The position numbers were made by a program, and so were the translations under genes. From Actinoplanes sp. NBRC 103695 (GTDB lineage Bacteria; Actinomycetota; Actinomycetes; Mycobacteriales; Micromonosporaceae), in assembly GCF_030269485.1 (NCBI RefSeq), contig NZ_BSTL01000004.1, positions 372,001 to 436,000 on the forward strand: a DNA stretch of 64,000 bases. The letters are read 5' to 3'. The notes under the pieces are model-generated. The model saw nothing but the letters and a program-made list of their open reading frames with translations, did not search any database and was not told the DNA's origin. Positions 17,416 to 28,227 of the stretch are shown piece by piece (position 1 is the stretch's first letter; the number at the start of each line of letters is the position of its first letter).

Positions 17416-17470
17416 TGATCGATCAGGAATCGAGAAACAACTGACGCCCGGCGCCTCTAGCATTGCCGCC

Positions 17471-19844
<2,374 letters not shown>

Positions 19845-19873
<29 letters not shown>

Positions 19874-21011
19874 TCGCACCCTTGCTCCCGGTGCTCCCGT
19901 CCGGGTTGGCGGTGAGGCGGGATCCGACGACCAGGCCCGTGTCGGACACGTCGGCGGCGAAGGCGGGTTCCTTGGAGCCGGCGATCTGCTTCAGCTTGAC
20001 GGTGGCGTCGGCACGCCGGACCGTGTCGTCGGCGAGGATCCAGCCCTTCGCGTTGATCGCGTTCGCCGGCGTGTGCAGCTTCAGGTCGGTGATCTCGCCG
20101 GTCCGCAGGTTCCAGCGGGCCACGGTGCCGGACGGCCACAGGTTGCCGGTCGCCCAGTCGCCGCGCGCGGCGTAGAGCGCCAAGCTCTGCCCCTTGGGGC
20201 CGGTGAGCTTCGTGCCGGCCCCGGCCTCGGTCCAGATGTAGGTGGTGAGGGTCTGCACGTCCTTGGACACCACCTCGCCGATGATCCGGCCGTCGTCGGT
20301 GAGGTGGCGGACCTCCGCGTTCTTCGGCAGCGGCAGCTTGACCCCGGTCGTCGATCCCGCCTTCCAGAGCACGACCCCGACGTTCGACGAGGCGACGATG
20401 TCACCGGCCGCGTTGATCTCCGGGACCAGGCCGAACGACGTGGTGCCCGGCGGCGGGCTGAGTTTCTGGGGCACCCCGCCTTCGTAGCGCAGCATGGTGT
20501 CCCACTCCTTGCCGTCCCCGGCGACCGCGACCATCGTGCCGTCCGCGTTCACCGCGGAGGGCCGGACGGCCCGGTTCGACGCCGGCAGCACCTGAACCCG
20601 CCCGTCGGTCCACATCACCGGCTGGGCGGCCGGCACCCCGTCGATCTTGCCGGTGGTCTTGTTCGTCGGCTCCGGCTCGCTGATGTTCTGCCCGACGATG
20701 AACCGCCCGGTCGGATCCACGGCGTCGGCCCGGACGTTCGTCATCCCGGGCGGTCCGGCCAGCGGCGTCACCGCGCACTCCGTGGTCACGGGGGACGCCG
20801 GCATGACGTCGTCCGTACCCCCCGACCCGAAAACCAGCGTCGGCACCGCGACCAGCACGCCCACCGCGAGCATCGCCCCGCCTCCGGCCAGCGCCGCCCG
20901 GCGCCGCGCCACCCCCCGGCGGCCCGCGGTGACCGCGACCTCCGCGTCCAGCCTCGACGGCGGCACGTCCACCGCGCCGAGCCGATCCCGCAACTCCTGC
21001 TCGAGCATCAT
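19845..21011 (-). CDS. Membrane-anchored propeller-like protein, probable ECF sigma partner
   Basis: This 388-residue protein has a cytoplasmic N-terminus of about 40 residues (LEQELRDRLGAVDVPPSRLD), one transmembrane helix (residues ~42-62, ALAGGGAMLAVGVLVAVPTLVF), and a large exported domain with repeated strands such as AVRPSAVNADGTMVAVAG and INAAGDIVASSNVGVVLW. These resemble the HAF/extracellular propeller repeats. Its ATG overlaps the stop of the ECF sigma factor gene (21008-21011), so the two are coupled. That position is where anti-sigma factors or regulated surface proteins sit. The cytoplasmic stub lacks a recognisable HxxxCxxC zinc motif, so an anti-sigma role is inferred from context only. 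Confidence 0.7.
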
Positions 21012-21526
21012 CCCCGGCCTCCCATCCTGACGTGCTCCTCCGCGCTCAGCACCGTGCGCAGGGCGGCGAGCCCTCGCGAGCACTGGCTCTTCACGTTGCC
21101 TTCCGAACATCCGAGCGCTTCCGCCGTGGCCTCGACCGACAGATCGTCGAAGTAGCGCAGCACGATCACGGCCCGCTGCCCCTTCGGCAGCGTCCGCAGC
21201 GCGGCCAGCAGCTCGTCGCGTTCGCCGTAGCGGTGATCCGCCGGCGCCGCGGTGGCCGCGCCGGCCGGGACGTCGCCCAGCCACACCCGGGACCAGCGCA
21301 GCCGCCGGTCGTCGAGATAGCGCCGCACCAGGACCCGGTGCGCGTACCCGTCGATGTTGTCGGCCCGCACGGCCTTCTTCCAGTTCACGTAGAGCGCGGT
21401 CAGCGTGGCCTGCACGATGTCGTCGGCCCGGTGCCCGTCCCCGCACAGCAGGTAGGCCGTCCGATGCAGCCGCGTCAACCTGCCTCGCACGAACTCCACA
21501 TATTTCTGTTCCAGCTCAGGCCGCAT
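21008..21526 (-). CDS. ECF sigma factor, actinobacterial SigE-family type
   Basis: This 172-residue group 4 sigma factor would direct RNA polymerase to a small stress regulon. Region 2 is seen as VEFVRGRLTRLHRTAYLLCGD and ADDIVQATLTALYVNW (-10 recognition); region 4 as LPKGQRAVIVLRYFDDLSV and LGCSEGNVKSQCSRGLAAL (helix-turn-helix for -35). Length and motifs match the SigE family common in Streptomyces and Micromonosporaceae. ATG 21526 is chosen over a start six codons upstream because GGAGGAG lies just before it. It is co-transcribed and overlaps by four bases with a membrane-anchored protein that may control it. Confidence 0.92.
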   Translation of the reverse strand: MRPELEQKYVEFVRGRLTRLHRTAYLLCGDGHRADDIVQATLTALYVNWKKAVRADNIDGYAHRVLVRRYLDDRRLRWSRVWLGDVPAGAATAAPADHRYGERDELLAALRTLPKGQRAVIVLRYFDDLSVEATAEALGCSEGNVKSQCSRGLAALRTVLSAEEHVRMGGRG

Positions 21527-21591
21527 CCCGCTCCTCCCGACCACCGTCCGTCATCCTGTATGTCGGTCGCAAGGTCGGGAAGGGTTGCACC

Positions 21592-22422
21592 ATGCGCTAC
21601 AGAGACGTCAGCGTGTTTCTCGGGATCGCGTTCGCGCTGCCCTGGCTGTTGTGGGTGGTCGAGCAGGTCACCGGTGTCCGGATCCTGTTCTTCGCGGCGA
21701 TGCTCTCGGTGGCGGTCGCGACGTGGGTCGCCGTGCGGTGGGTGTGGCGGCCCTCCGACGTCCGCACGGCCACGGCGCTGGTTCCGGTGCGCCCGGCCGG
21801 CCGGCTGGTCCGGTGGTGCCTGCTCGCCGCCGGGCTCTTCGTCGCGATGGGCGCCCTGGCCCTGGTGGCCAACGCGCTGACCGGCGTCCCGCCCGCCGAC
21901 CTCTCTCTGCTGTCGGCCGGTTCGGCCCTGTCGGCGCTGGGCCCCGCGCTGGCGCGGTTCGTCCTGATCCTCCCGCTGGCGTTCTGTGAGGAGTGGGGCT
22001 GGCGCGGTTACCTGCTCACCCGGCTGCGCGACCGGATGGGCACCTGGCCGGCGCTGATCGTCGTCGGTGTGATCTGCGGGATCTGGCACCTGCCGTTCTA
22101 CCTCGGGCCGTGGTTCTCGACGAGCGCCGACGCCCGGCAGTCGTTCCTCCCGTTCGTGATCTACGTGGTGCTCTTCGGCGTGGTGCTCGGCCTGCTGCGG
22201 CTGGGCCACGGGTCGATCTGGCCGGCCGTGGTCGCCCACGCGGTGAACAACACGATCGTCTTCGGCTACCTGGACGTGCTCGTCATGGACCCCGGCCGGC
22301 GGATCAATCCGTGGCTGGCGGCGCTGAGCGGGTGGCAGGGCTGGCTGATCCTCCTCATCGCGATCGCGGTCCTGTGGCGAACCTCCCATTCATCGATGAT
22401 TGGCGATAGAAAGGTGTGGTGA
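21592..22422 (+). CDS. CPBP family intramembrane metalloprotease (CAAX/Abi-like)
   Basis: This is a 276-residue polytopic membrane protein with about eight hydrophobic segments. The family's active-site motifs are present: EEWGWRG (Glu133-Glu134...Arg) in one helix, the IWHLPFY histidine in the next, and AHAVNN as the third. Family members include CAAX-box endopeptidases and bacterial immunity/maturation proteases; the substrate here is unknown. It is the first gene of a tightly packed operon: its TGA overlaps the GTG of the hydrolase gene. It is divergent from the ECF sigma gene with about 65 bp between starts, so it may belong to that sigma factor's regulon (inference). Confidence 0.88.
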   Translation: MRYRDVSVFLGIAFALPWLLWVVEQVTGVRILFFAAMLSVAVATWVAVRWVWRPSDVRTATALVPVRPAGRLVRWCLLAAGLFVAMGALALVANALTGVPPADLSLLSAGSALSALGPALARFVLILPLAFCEEWGWRGYLLTRLRDRMGTWPALIVVGVICGIWHLPFYLGPWFSTSADARQSFLPFVIYVVLFGVVLGLLRLGHGSIWPAVVAHAVNNTIVFGYLDVLVMDPGRRINPWLAALSGWQGWLILLIAIAVLWRTSHSSMIGDRKVW

Positions 22423-23375
22423 CCTACATCCAGAGCAGGCACCTCGACGTCAACGGCATCCGGATCCACCTCACCGAGGCGGGGAGCGGGCCGCTCGTGC
22501 TGTTGTTGCACGGGTTCCCGGAGACCGCGTACTCGTACCGGCACCAGCTCACCGCGCTCGCCGCGGCCGGGTTCCACGCGGTGGCGCCCGACCAGCGCGG
22601 ATACCCGCACACCGAGGAGCCGCCCTCGGTGGACGACTACACGATCCACCACCTGGTCGGCGACGCGGTCGGTCTGATCAACGCGCTCGGCGGCCCGGCC
22701 GCGGTGGTGGCCGGCCACGACTGGGGCTCGCCGGTCGCCTGGGGTGTCGCGCAGACCCGGCCCGATCTGGTCCGCGGCGTCGCCTCGCTCAGCGTCCCGT
22801 TCGGGCCCCGGAGCCCGATCAACCCCCTGGATGCCGTACGCGGGGCCTACGGCGACAACTTCTACCAGCTGTACTTCCAGGAACCGGGCGTCGCCGAGCG
22901 GGAGCTCGAAGGCGACACGGCGGCCATGTTCCGGAAGATGTTCTACTGGTACTCCGGCGACGCCCCCGAGATCCAGAACCTGATCTGCGACGAGAACGGG
23001 ATGACCGGTTCGCTGGCCGAGCCGGAAACGCTGCCCGCCTGGCTGTCCGAGGACGACATCGCCGCGTACACCGACGCCTTCGCCGAGCACGGCTTCACCG
23101 GCTCGCTGAACTGGTACCGCAACATCTCCCGCAACTGGGAGCTGACCTCGCCCTGGGCCGGTCACCTCATCACCACGCCGGCGATGTTCCTCGGCGGCGA
23201 CCGCGACCCGGTGGTCAACTGGTACGACCCGGCGAACCTGCGCCCCGCGATGGCCCCCGCGATCACCAACCTCACCTCGTTCACGCTGATCGAGGGCGCC
23301 GGGCACTGGATCCAGCAGGAACGCCCGGAGGAGACCAGCGCGGCCCTGATCGACTTCGCCAGGTCGGTGTCATGA
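22419..23375 (+). CDS. Alpha/beta hydrolase, epoxide hydrolase-like
   Basis: This is a 318-residue soluble alpha/beta hydrolase. The oxyanion loop LLLHGFPET, nucleophile elbow GHDWGS with aspartate in the nucleophile position, acid region LGGDRDPV and catalytic histidine GAGHWIQQE give the soluble epoxide hydrolase pattern; Asp as nucleophile also fits haloalkane dehalogenases. Cap-domain tyrosines (NFYQLYF, WYRNISRN) can serve as the ring-opening pair. GTG 22419 gives a GTGA overlap with the upstream protease and leaves AAGG four bases away; GTG 22416 is also possible. The physiological substrate is unknown. Confidence 0.87.
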   Translation: MTYIQSRHLDVNGIRIHLTEAGSGPLVLLLHGFPETAYSYRHQLTALAAAGFHAVAPDQRGYPHTEEPPSVDDYTIHHLVGDAVGLINALGGPAAVVAGHDWGSPVAWGVAQTRPDLVRGVASLSVPFGPRSPINPLDAVRGAYGDNFYQLYFQEPGVAERELEGDTAAMFRKMFYWYSGDAPEIQNLICDENGMTGSLAEPETLPAWLSEDDIAAYTDAFAEHGFTGSLNWYRNISRNWELTSPWAGHLITTPAMFLGGDRDPVVNWYDPANLRPAMAPAITNLTSFTLIEGAGHWIQQERPEETSAALIDFARSVS

Positions 23376-24400
23376 TCCTCAACGGACTGCTGTCGCTCGT
23401 GCTGCTCCTCGCCCCGCCGGCCACGGCGAACGGCTTCACCGGCCTCTTCGAGGCGAAGAACGACTGGACGTGGAGCGGCGGCGACCAGGTCACCAGCCTC
23501 CGGGCGAGCAACGGGCTGACCTACTGGTCGTTCGGCGACACCGTGATCGGCGAGGAGGACCCGTCGACCGGCGGCTACCGGCCCGGCTGGCGGATGATCG
23601 CCAACACGATCCTGGTCGACCGCAACGGCAGCTTCGGGGCGACCACGTGGGAGGCGGCCGTGCCGGACGCGTCCGACGGTGACCGCTACTGGACGCAGGG
23701 CATGTTCCAGGTGGGAAGCTCGCTCTACGTGCTCTGCCAGCGCGTACGCAACACCAGCGACTTCTTCCAGTTGCGCGGCGTCGAGCTGGCCGAGTTCGCG
23801 TTCAACGCCGACGGGTCGCTGGCCTTCCAGGGCATGCGCGACACCCCGTCGACGGGCCTGATCGACGGCAATTCGGCGGCCACCGCCCAGTACGGCGCGG
23901 ACGGCGTGGTCACCGCCGGCTACGTCTACGTCTTCGGTTACGCCAACGCCCCCGGCGACCAGTACGCCCCGCACCGCAGCTACGTCGCCCGCGTCCCGAC
24001 GGGTTCGGTGGAGACGCCGAGCGCCTGGCGCTTCCGCGACGCGGCCGGCGCCTGGGTGACCGACCGCGCCCAGGCCGCGCCGATCCTGTCGGCCCAGATC
24101 TCCAGCGTCCGCCTGATCGACGGCAGGTGGGTGCTGGCCTACAAGCCGTGGAACGGCTGGGGCGACACGGTCCACATCGAGTCCCGCCCGACCCCGTGGG
24201 GCGCGCCGACCGGCACGACGACGATCAGCTCCCCGGCCGGCGCCAACTACCAGACGTACTCCCCGCAGCTGCACCCCGAGTACCCGCTGAGCTCGGGCAA
24301 GCTGCTGGTCAGCATCGCCTGGAACGGCAAGACCCTGAACGACATCGCCGCCGACGCCGACCTCTACAAACCCCGCTTCTCCGAGGTGGTGACCCCATGA
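23372..24400 (+). CDS. Secreted beta-propeller protein (DUF5005/DUF4185-like)
   Basis: This 342-residue exported protein has a short signal peptide (LLSLVLLLAPPATA, cleavage after about residue 19). The mature part shows repeated strands typical of five-bladed propeller glycosidase-like domains: LTYWSFGDTVIGE, RYWTQGMFQVGSSLYVLCQ, AYKPWNGWGDTVHI. The aspartate-rich blade ends resemble the DUF4185/DUF5005 group, which includes predicted carbohydrate-active proteins, but I cannot point to a certain active site. ATG 23372 overlaps the stop of the hydrolase gene (ATGA), so it is the third gene of the operon. Confidence 0.75.
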   Translation: MILNGLLSLVLLLAPPATANGFTGLFEAKNDWTWSGGDQVTSLRASNGLTYWSFGDTVIGEEDPSTGGYRPGWRMIANTILVDRNGSFGATTWEAAVPDASDGDRYWTQGMFQVGSSLYVLCQRVRNTSDFFQLRGVELAEFAFNADGSLAFQGMRDTPSTGLIDGNSAATAQYGADGVVTAGYVYVFGYANAPGDQYAPHRSYVARVPTGSVETPSAWRFRDAAGAWVTDRAQAAPILSAQISSVRLIDGRWVLAYKPWNGWGDTVHIESRPTPWGAPTGTTTISSPAGANYQTYSPQLHPEYPLSSGKLLVSIAWNGKTLNDIAADADLYKPRFSEVVTP

Positions 24401-24430
24401 GAGTCCTGATCGGACGTAAGCTCCCGCGAT

Positions 24431-25675
24431 GTGAAGATGATTCTCGCCGCGGTCCTGGCGTTGACCGGTCCGGGCACACCCGCCGCGGCCGCTGATCCGG
24501 GTGTCGGCTCGCTCGCCGGCGCGTCCGTGACCATCGACGCGACCGACGCCGCCGGCGGCGAGCCGGTCACCGGCTTCTGCGCGACCGCGAAGCCGTCCGG
24601 GGCCGGCGCGTGCACGGAGGGCAGCACGCTCACCTTGCGCGACGTGCCCGCGGGTGAGGCGACGATCAGTGTCCAGCCGGTGCGGACCAGCGACTACCTG
24701 CCGTCGGCACCGGTCACGCTGACCCTCGCCGACGGCGCCGCGGTGGCGGTCACCACGCCGCTGACGCTCGGCGGGCGGCTGTCCGCCCTCGTGCTCGACC
24801 GGGCGACCGGCGCCGGGGTGCGGCTGGCCTGCCTGGTGCTGATCGAGCCGGCGAGCGGCGGTCTGCCCTCGGAGGGCCGCGGCGAGTACGGCGAGTACGA
24901 GGAGTGCACGAACAACAACGGCAAGCTGACCACGTACGCCCGCCCGGCCGGCACCTACCAGCTGTTCGTCTTCGGGCCGGAGCGGCTGTTCCTGCCCGAG
25001 GACCAGTACGGCCACCAGTGGGTCGGCGCCGAGGGCGGCACCGGCGACCAGCGGCGGGCGGTCAAGCTGAAGATCAGGCCGGGAAGGACGACCCAGGCGC
25101 CGACCGTGCTGATGGACAAGCCGGGCACGATCGTCGGCCAGGTCACCGATGCGTCCGGCGAGCATGCCGGGTCCGCGATCACGTTCAACGCCTGGCCGAT
25201 CTTCAGCCGCTCTTGGAACGGCGCCGCCTACCCCGGTGACGGGACCTACAGCTTCACCCACCTCGGCCCGTACGAGTGGCCGATCATGGCGCGGCCGACC
25301 GAGGGGCCGGACGGCGCGAAGTTCCCCCGGCAGTGGTCCGGCGGCACCGGCAACCGCTACCAGGCCGAGACGGTCGCCGTGCGGTCGGGCGAGACGTCCC
25401 GGCTGGACCTCACGCTGCAGCCGTTCGCGGCGATCGCCGGCACGATCACCGCGCCCGAGGGCGGGACGCTGATCGCGGCCAACGCGAGCACCGGCGACGA
25501 GCTGGGCTACGTCCGCTTCACCGGGTCCGGCCCCTACCGCCTGCCGCTGGTCGGCGGCCAGCGGGTCACGCTCCGGTGGGTCCTGAACTCCGGCCGTGGC
25601 GGGGTGTGGGCGGACGGCGAGCAGGTCCCGGTGCCGAAGGGCGGCACGCGGGCCCTCGACCTGACGGTCGGCTAG
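24431..25675 (+). CDS. Secreted protein with repeated carboxypeptidase-regulatory/Ig-like domains
   Basis: This 414-residue protein begins with a clear signal peptide (ILAAVLALTGPGTPAAAA). The mature protein consists of about four beta-sandwich units that each begin with a phrase such as GSLAGASVTIDATDA, GGRLSALVLDRATGAGV, GTIVGQVTDASGEHAG or IAGTITAPEGGTLIAAN. This is the pattern of CarboxypepD_reg-like domains that act as spacers or adhesive modules. No enzyme motif is visible. GTG 24431 starts 30 bases after the previous stop with a weak Shine-Dalgarno sequence. Role unknown; surface or extracellular matrix protein is the best guess. Confidence 0.72.
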   Translation: MKMILAAVLALTGPGTPAAAADPGVGSLAGASVTIDATDAAGGEPVTGFCATAKPSGAGACTEGSTLTLRDVPAGEATISVQPVRTSDYLPSAPVTLTLADGAAVAVTTPLTLGGRLSALVLDRATGAGVRLACLVLIEPASGGLPSEGRGEYGEYEECTNNNGKLTTYARPAGTYQLFVFGPERLFLPEDQYGHQWVGAEGGTGDQRRAVKLKIRPGRTTQAPTVLMDKPGTIVGQVTDASGEHAGSAITFNAWPIFSRSWNGAAYPGDGTYSFTHLGPYEWPIMARPTEGPDGAKFPRQWSGGTGNRYQAETVAVRSGETSRLDLTLQPFAAIAGTITAPEGGTLIAANASTGDELGYVRFTGSGPYRLPLVGGQRVTLRWVLNSGRGGVWADGEQVPVPKGGTRALDLTVG

Positions 25676-25713
25676 ATCCTGGCTCGAGCTCGAGGCCCTG
25701 ACCGCCTCCTTCA

Positions 25714-25791
25714 GGAAATGAATTTCCCGATTCGACACATATGTGGCGAAAAGCCGCATTAGCGTGAGGTTCGACAGCACGAACGCCTCAC
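25714..25791 (+). promoter_or_regulatory. Palindromes and 5' hairpin upstream of the chaplin-like gene
   Basis: Three symmetric elements are stacked in 80 bp. GGAAAT-GA-ATTTCC lies at 25714-25727, the 10-bp palindrome CACATATGTG at 25736-25745, and an imperfect hairpin at 25764-25791 (GTGAGG/CCTCAC with TTCG/CGAA inside) ends exactly where the Shine-Dalgarno sequence GAGGGG begins. The first two look like operators; the last could affect translation or mRNA stability. No sigma consensus is certain. Confidence 0.55.
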
Positions 25792-25804
25792 GAGGGGAAA
25801 CATC

Positions 25805-26086
25805 ATGAAGGCCCTGAAGTCCGCGCTGGCCGTCGCCGGCGTCACCGCCGCAGCCCTGTTCGCGTTCACCGCGCCCGCCTACGCCGGCGGTCACGGCGGC
25901 GGCCACGACGGTGGCTACTCCAACGGTCACGGTCACGACGGCGACGACGACGGTTTCAGCCAGGACAGCGACGACAACTACGGCTTCCTGAACGGTACCC
26001 AGGTCGGCATCCCGATCGACCTCGACCTGGACATCAGCTGCAACGCGATCGCCATCCTCGGTGCCGCCTCCTCGCACTGCGACTGA
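25805..26086 (+). CDS. Small secreted chaplin-like protein
   Basis: This 93-residue preprotein has a signal peptide (LAVAGVTAAALFAFTAPAYA, cleavage after about residue 27), a Gly/His/Asp-rich linker, and a C-terminal block GTQVGIPIDLDLDIS-C-NAIAILGAASSHC with two cysteines about 13 residues apart. This layout (hydrophobic alternating strands, central P, paired Cys) resembles the chaplin domain that forms amyloid films on aerial hyphae, but the match is partial and the canonical GN-rich turns are absent. No sortase signal is present, so it would be a short, secreted form. ATG 25805 follows GAGGGG. It stands alone, with operators upstream and a terminator downstream, which suggests strong regulated expression. 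Confidence 0.65.
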   Translation: MKALKSALAVAGVTAAALFAFTAPAYAGGHGGGHDGGYSNGHGHDGDDDGFSQDSDDNYGFLNGTQVGIPIDLDLDISCNAIAILGAASSHCD

Positions 26087-26105
26087 CGTCCGGCGCCCGT
26101 CGAAA

Positions 26106-26134
26106 GGCCTCGCACCCTGCCCGGGTGCGGGGCC
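26106..26134 (+). terminator. Strong hairpin terminator after chaplin-like gene
   Basis: A 12-bp stem (GGCCTCGCACCC with GGGTGCGGGGCC, one T-G pair) encloses a five-base TGCCC loop and begins 20 bases after the stop codon. Confidence 0.8.
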
Positions 26135-26176
26135 GCACCCGTTCTCGACTCCGGGTGAGCGGGTGATGGTAGAAGC

Positions 26177-26250
26177 GTCAACTTTCCTGAGGAAAGCCTG
26201 ACAACCTGACAGAACCCGGGCAGGCTCTGGGTCAACTTCGAGGAAACGCT
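26177..26250 (+). promoter_or_regulatory. Repeat-rich promoter region of the protease/MoxR operon
   Basis: The block GTCAACTT followed by GAGGAAA occurs twice (from 26177 and from 26231), and CCTGACA is repeated in tandem at 26196-26210. Within the first copy CTTTCC-TGA-GGAAAG is an inverted repeat (26182-26196). A TACAGT near 26253 could be a -10 element. This looks like a multi-site operator for the operon that starts at 26288; the regulator is not known. Confidence 0.4.
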
Positions 26251-26287
26251 CCTACAGTCGTTGTATGCGAGCTTCGGCGGACGCGTC

Positions 26288-27142
26288 GTGATCACCGACC
26301 TGGGTGTCGTCGGTGAGCCGGCGCCGCCCGCCGGTGAGCCGCCGTCCGAGCGCCGCCCGCGCCCCTGGGAACGCCCCGAGATCCGCCGCCGGGTCCTGAT
26401 CGGCGTGATCGTGGTGTGGGCCGTGGCGATCACCGCGGTCGTCCTCTTCCGCGGCGACGGCGCCGGCGAGCAGGCCGCCCGGCCGGCGCCGGCGCCCTCA
26501 CCGTCCGCCTCCGACGCGCCGCTCGGCCCGCCCGAGGTCTACCAGACCCTGCTGCCCTCGGTGGTCCGGATCGAGGCCGAGGGGGAGGGCCGGGCGAACG
26601 ACCAGTCCGCGGTCGGCACCGGCGTCATCGTCAACGCCGACGGGACCATCCTCACCGCCCGGCACGTGGTGGCCGGCGCCGACGCGATCACCGTGCTGTA
26701 CGCCGACGGCGGCAGATCCGCGGCGGCCATCGCCGGCGAGGACCCGAAACAGGACATCGCCACGCTGACGCCGAAGACGCTGCCGGAGACCGTGGTCCCG
26801 GCCGCGCTCGGTGGCGGCGTACGGGTCGGCGACGACGTGGTGGCGATCGGCAATCCGCTCGGCCTGACCGCCAGCACCACCGACGGTGTGGTCTCCGGCC
26901 TGGAGCGGTCGGCCCGCGGCGAGGGCGGCTCGATGAGCGGGCTGATCCAGTTCGACGCGGCGGTCAATCCGGGCAGCTCCGGCGGTCCGCTGATCAACGA
27001 CCGGGCGCAGGTGGTCGGCATCGTCGTGTCGCTGGCGAACCCCACCGACGCGGGCACCTTCATCGGCATCGGATTCGCCGTGCCCATCGGCGCGGCGCTC
27101 GGCGGGGGAGGGGACGGAGACGGGCGTGGACCACCTCTATAG
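26288..27142 (+). CDS. Membrane-anchored trypsin-like serine protease (S1C/HtrA-like, no PDZ)
   Basis: This 284-residue protein has one N-terminal transmembrane helix (RRVLIGVIVVWAVAITAVVLF, residues ~38-58), a Pro/Ser linker and an extracytoplasmic chymotrypsin-fold protease domain. The triad is visible: TARHVVA (His), KQDIATL (Asp) and NPGSSGGPL (Ser). The PDZ domain typical of DegP/HtrA is absent; the protein ends in a Gly-rich tail. The likely role is envelope protein quality control or processing. GTG 26288 is preferred to a TTG nine codons earlier. It overlaps the MoxR gene by 17 bp, tying the protease to that operon. Confidence 0.87.
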   Translation: MITDLGVVGEPAPPAGEPPSERRPRPWERPEIRRRVLIGVIVVWAVAITAVVLFRGDGAGEQAARPAPAPSPSASDAPLGPPEVYQTLLPSVVRIEAEGEGRANDQSAVGTGVIVNADGTILTARHVVAGADAITVLYADGGRSAAAIAGEDPKQDIATLTPKTLPETVVPAALGGGVRVGDDVVAIGNPLGLTASTTDGVVSGLERSARGEGGSMSGLIQFDAAVNPGSSGGPLINDRAQVVGIVVSLANPTDAGTFIGIGFAVPIGAALGGGGDGDGRGPPL

Positions 27143-28136
27143 CAAGGACGAGCGGATGACATCGCAGGAGTCGGCAGGCCCGGTCGAGAGGGTGCTCTAC
27201 GAGGTCAAGAAGACCATCGTCGGGCAGGACGTCCTCCTCGAACGGCTGCTCGTGGCGCTGCTGTCCCGCGGCCACATCCTGGTCGAGGGCGTGCCGGGGC
27301 TGGCCAAGACGCTGGCCGTGAAGTCGCTGGCGAGCGCGATCGGCGGCGACTTCCACCGGGTGCAGTTCACCCCCGACCTGGTGCCCGCCGACATCCTCGG
27401 CACCCGGGTCTTCCACCAGCCGACCGGCGAGTTCCAGGTGTCGCTCGGCCCGGTCTTCACCAACCTGCTGCTCGCCGACGAGATCAACCGCGCGCCGGCC
27501 AAGGTGCAGAGCGCGCTGCTCGAGGTGATGCAGGAACGCCAGGTCACCATCGGCCGGGAGACGCACAAGGTGCCGAACCCGTTCCTGGTCATGGCCACCG
27601 AGAACCCGATCGAGTCGGAGGGCACCTATCCGCTGCCCGAGGCGCAGGTCGACCGCTTCATGATGAAGGTGCTGGTCGGCTATCCGAGCGTGACCGAGGA
27701 GTTCGTGGTGGTCGAGCGGTCGCTGGCGCCCGCCGCGACGATCCAGCGGATCATCGACCCGGAGACCTTGGCGGGGCTCCAGCTTCAGGCCGATCAGGTG
27801 TACGTCGACCCGTCGCTGATCGAGTACGCGGTCAACCTCGCCCACGCCAGCCGCGAGCCGGCGCGCGTCGGCCTGACCGACCTGGGCCGCTACCTCCAGT
27901 ACGGCGCCAGCCCGCGCTCGTCGATCAACCTGGTCCTGGCCGGCCGGGCGCTGGCGTTCCTGCGCGGCCGCGAGTATGTGGTGCCCGAGGACCTCTCCGA
28001 CCTGGCGCTGGACGTGATGCGCCACCGCCTGGTCCTGTCCTACGAGGCCCTCTCCGACGACGTCACGCCGGACGACATCCTGGCCAAGATCCTGTCCGCC
28101 ACACCGGTGCCTGAGCCCGCCGGGCGGGGCCGATAG
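27126..28136 (+). CDS. MoxR-family AAA+ ATPase
   Basis: This is a 336-residue AAA+ chaperone-like ATPase. Walker A EGVPGLAKT is near residue 60, Walker B LLADEINRAPAKVQ near 120, sensor 1 MATENPIE near 157, and the C-terminal lid follows. MoxR proteins act with VWA-domain proteins to insert metals or mature complexes; here it is followed by DUF58, two VWA membrane proteins and a GIDE-like protein, the standard BatA/DUF58 arrangement. GTG 27126 lies inside the end of the protease gene with GGAG-rich sequence before it. Function is inferred from family and operon; the matured client is unknown. Confidence 0.92.
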   Translation: MDHLYSKDERMTSQESAGPVERVLYEVKKTIVGQDVLLERLLVALLSRGHILVEGVPGLAKTLAVKSLASAIGGDFHRVQFTPDLVPADILGTRVFHQPTGEFQVSLGPVFTNLLLADEINRAPAKVQSALLEVMQERQVTIGRETHKVPNPFLVMATENPIESEGTYPLPEAQVDRFMMKVLVGYPSVTEEFVVVERSLAPAATIQRIIDPETLAGLQLQADQVYVDPSLIEYAVNLAHASREPARVGLTDLGRYLQYGASPRSSINLVLAGRALAFLRGREYVVPEDLSDLALDVMRHRLVLSYEALSDDVTPDDILAKILSATPVPEPAGRGR

Positions 28137-28227
28137 TCATGGCTGAGCTGTCTTTGTCATGCCCTTCTGGCCCTCGCCTCCGGCGCCGTCCGCAGCCGCC
28201 GGCCTCTGCCGCTCGGTGCAGGCGGTC

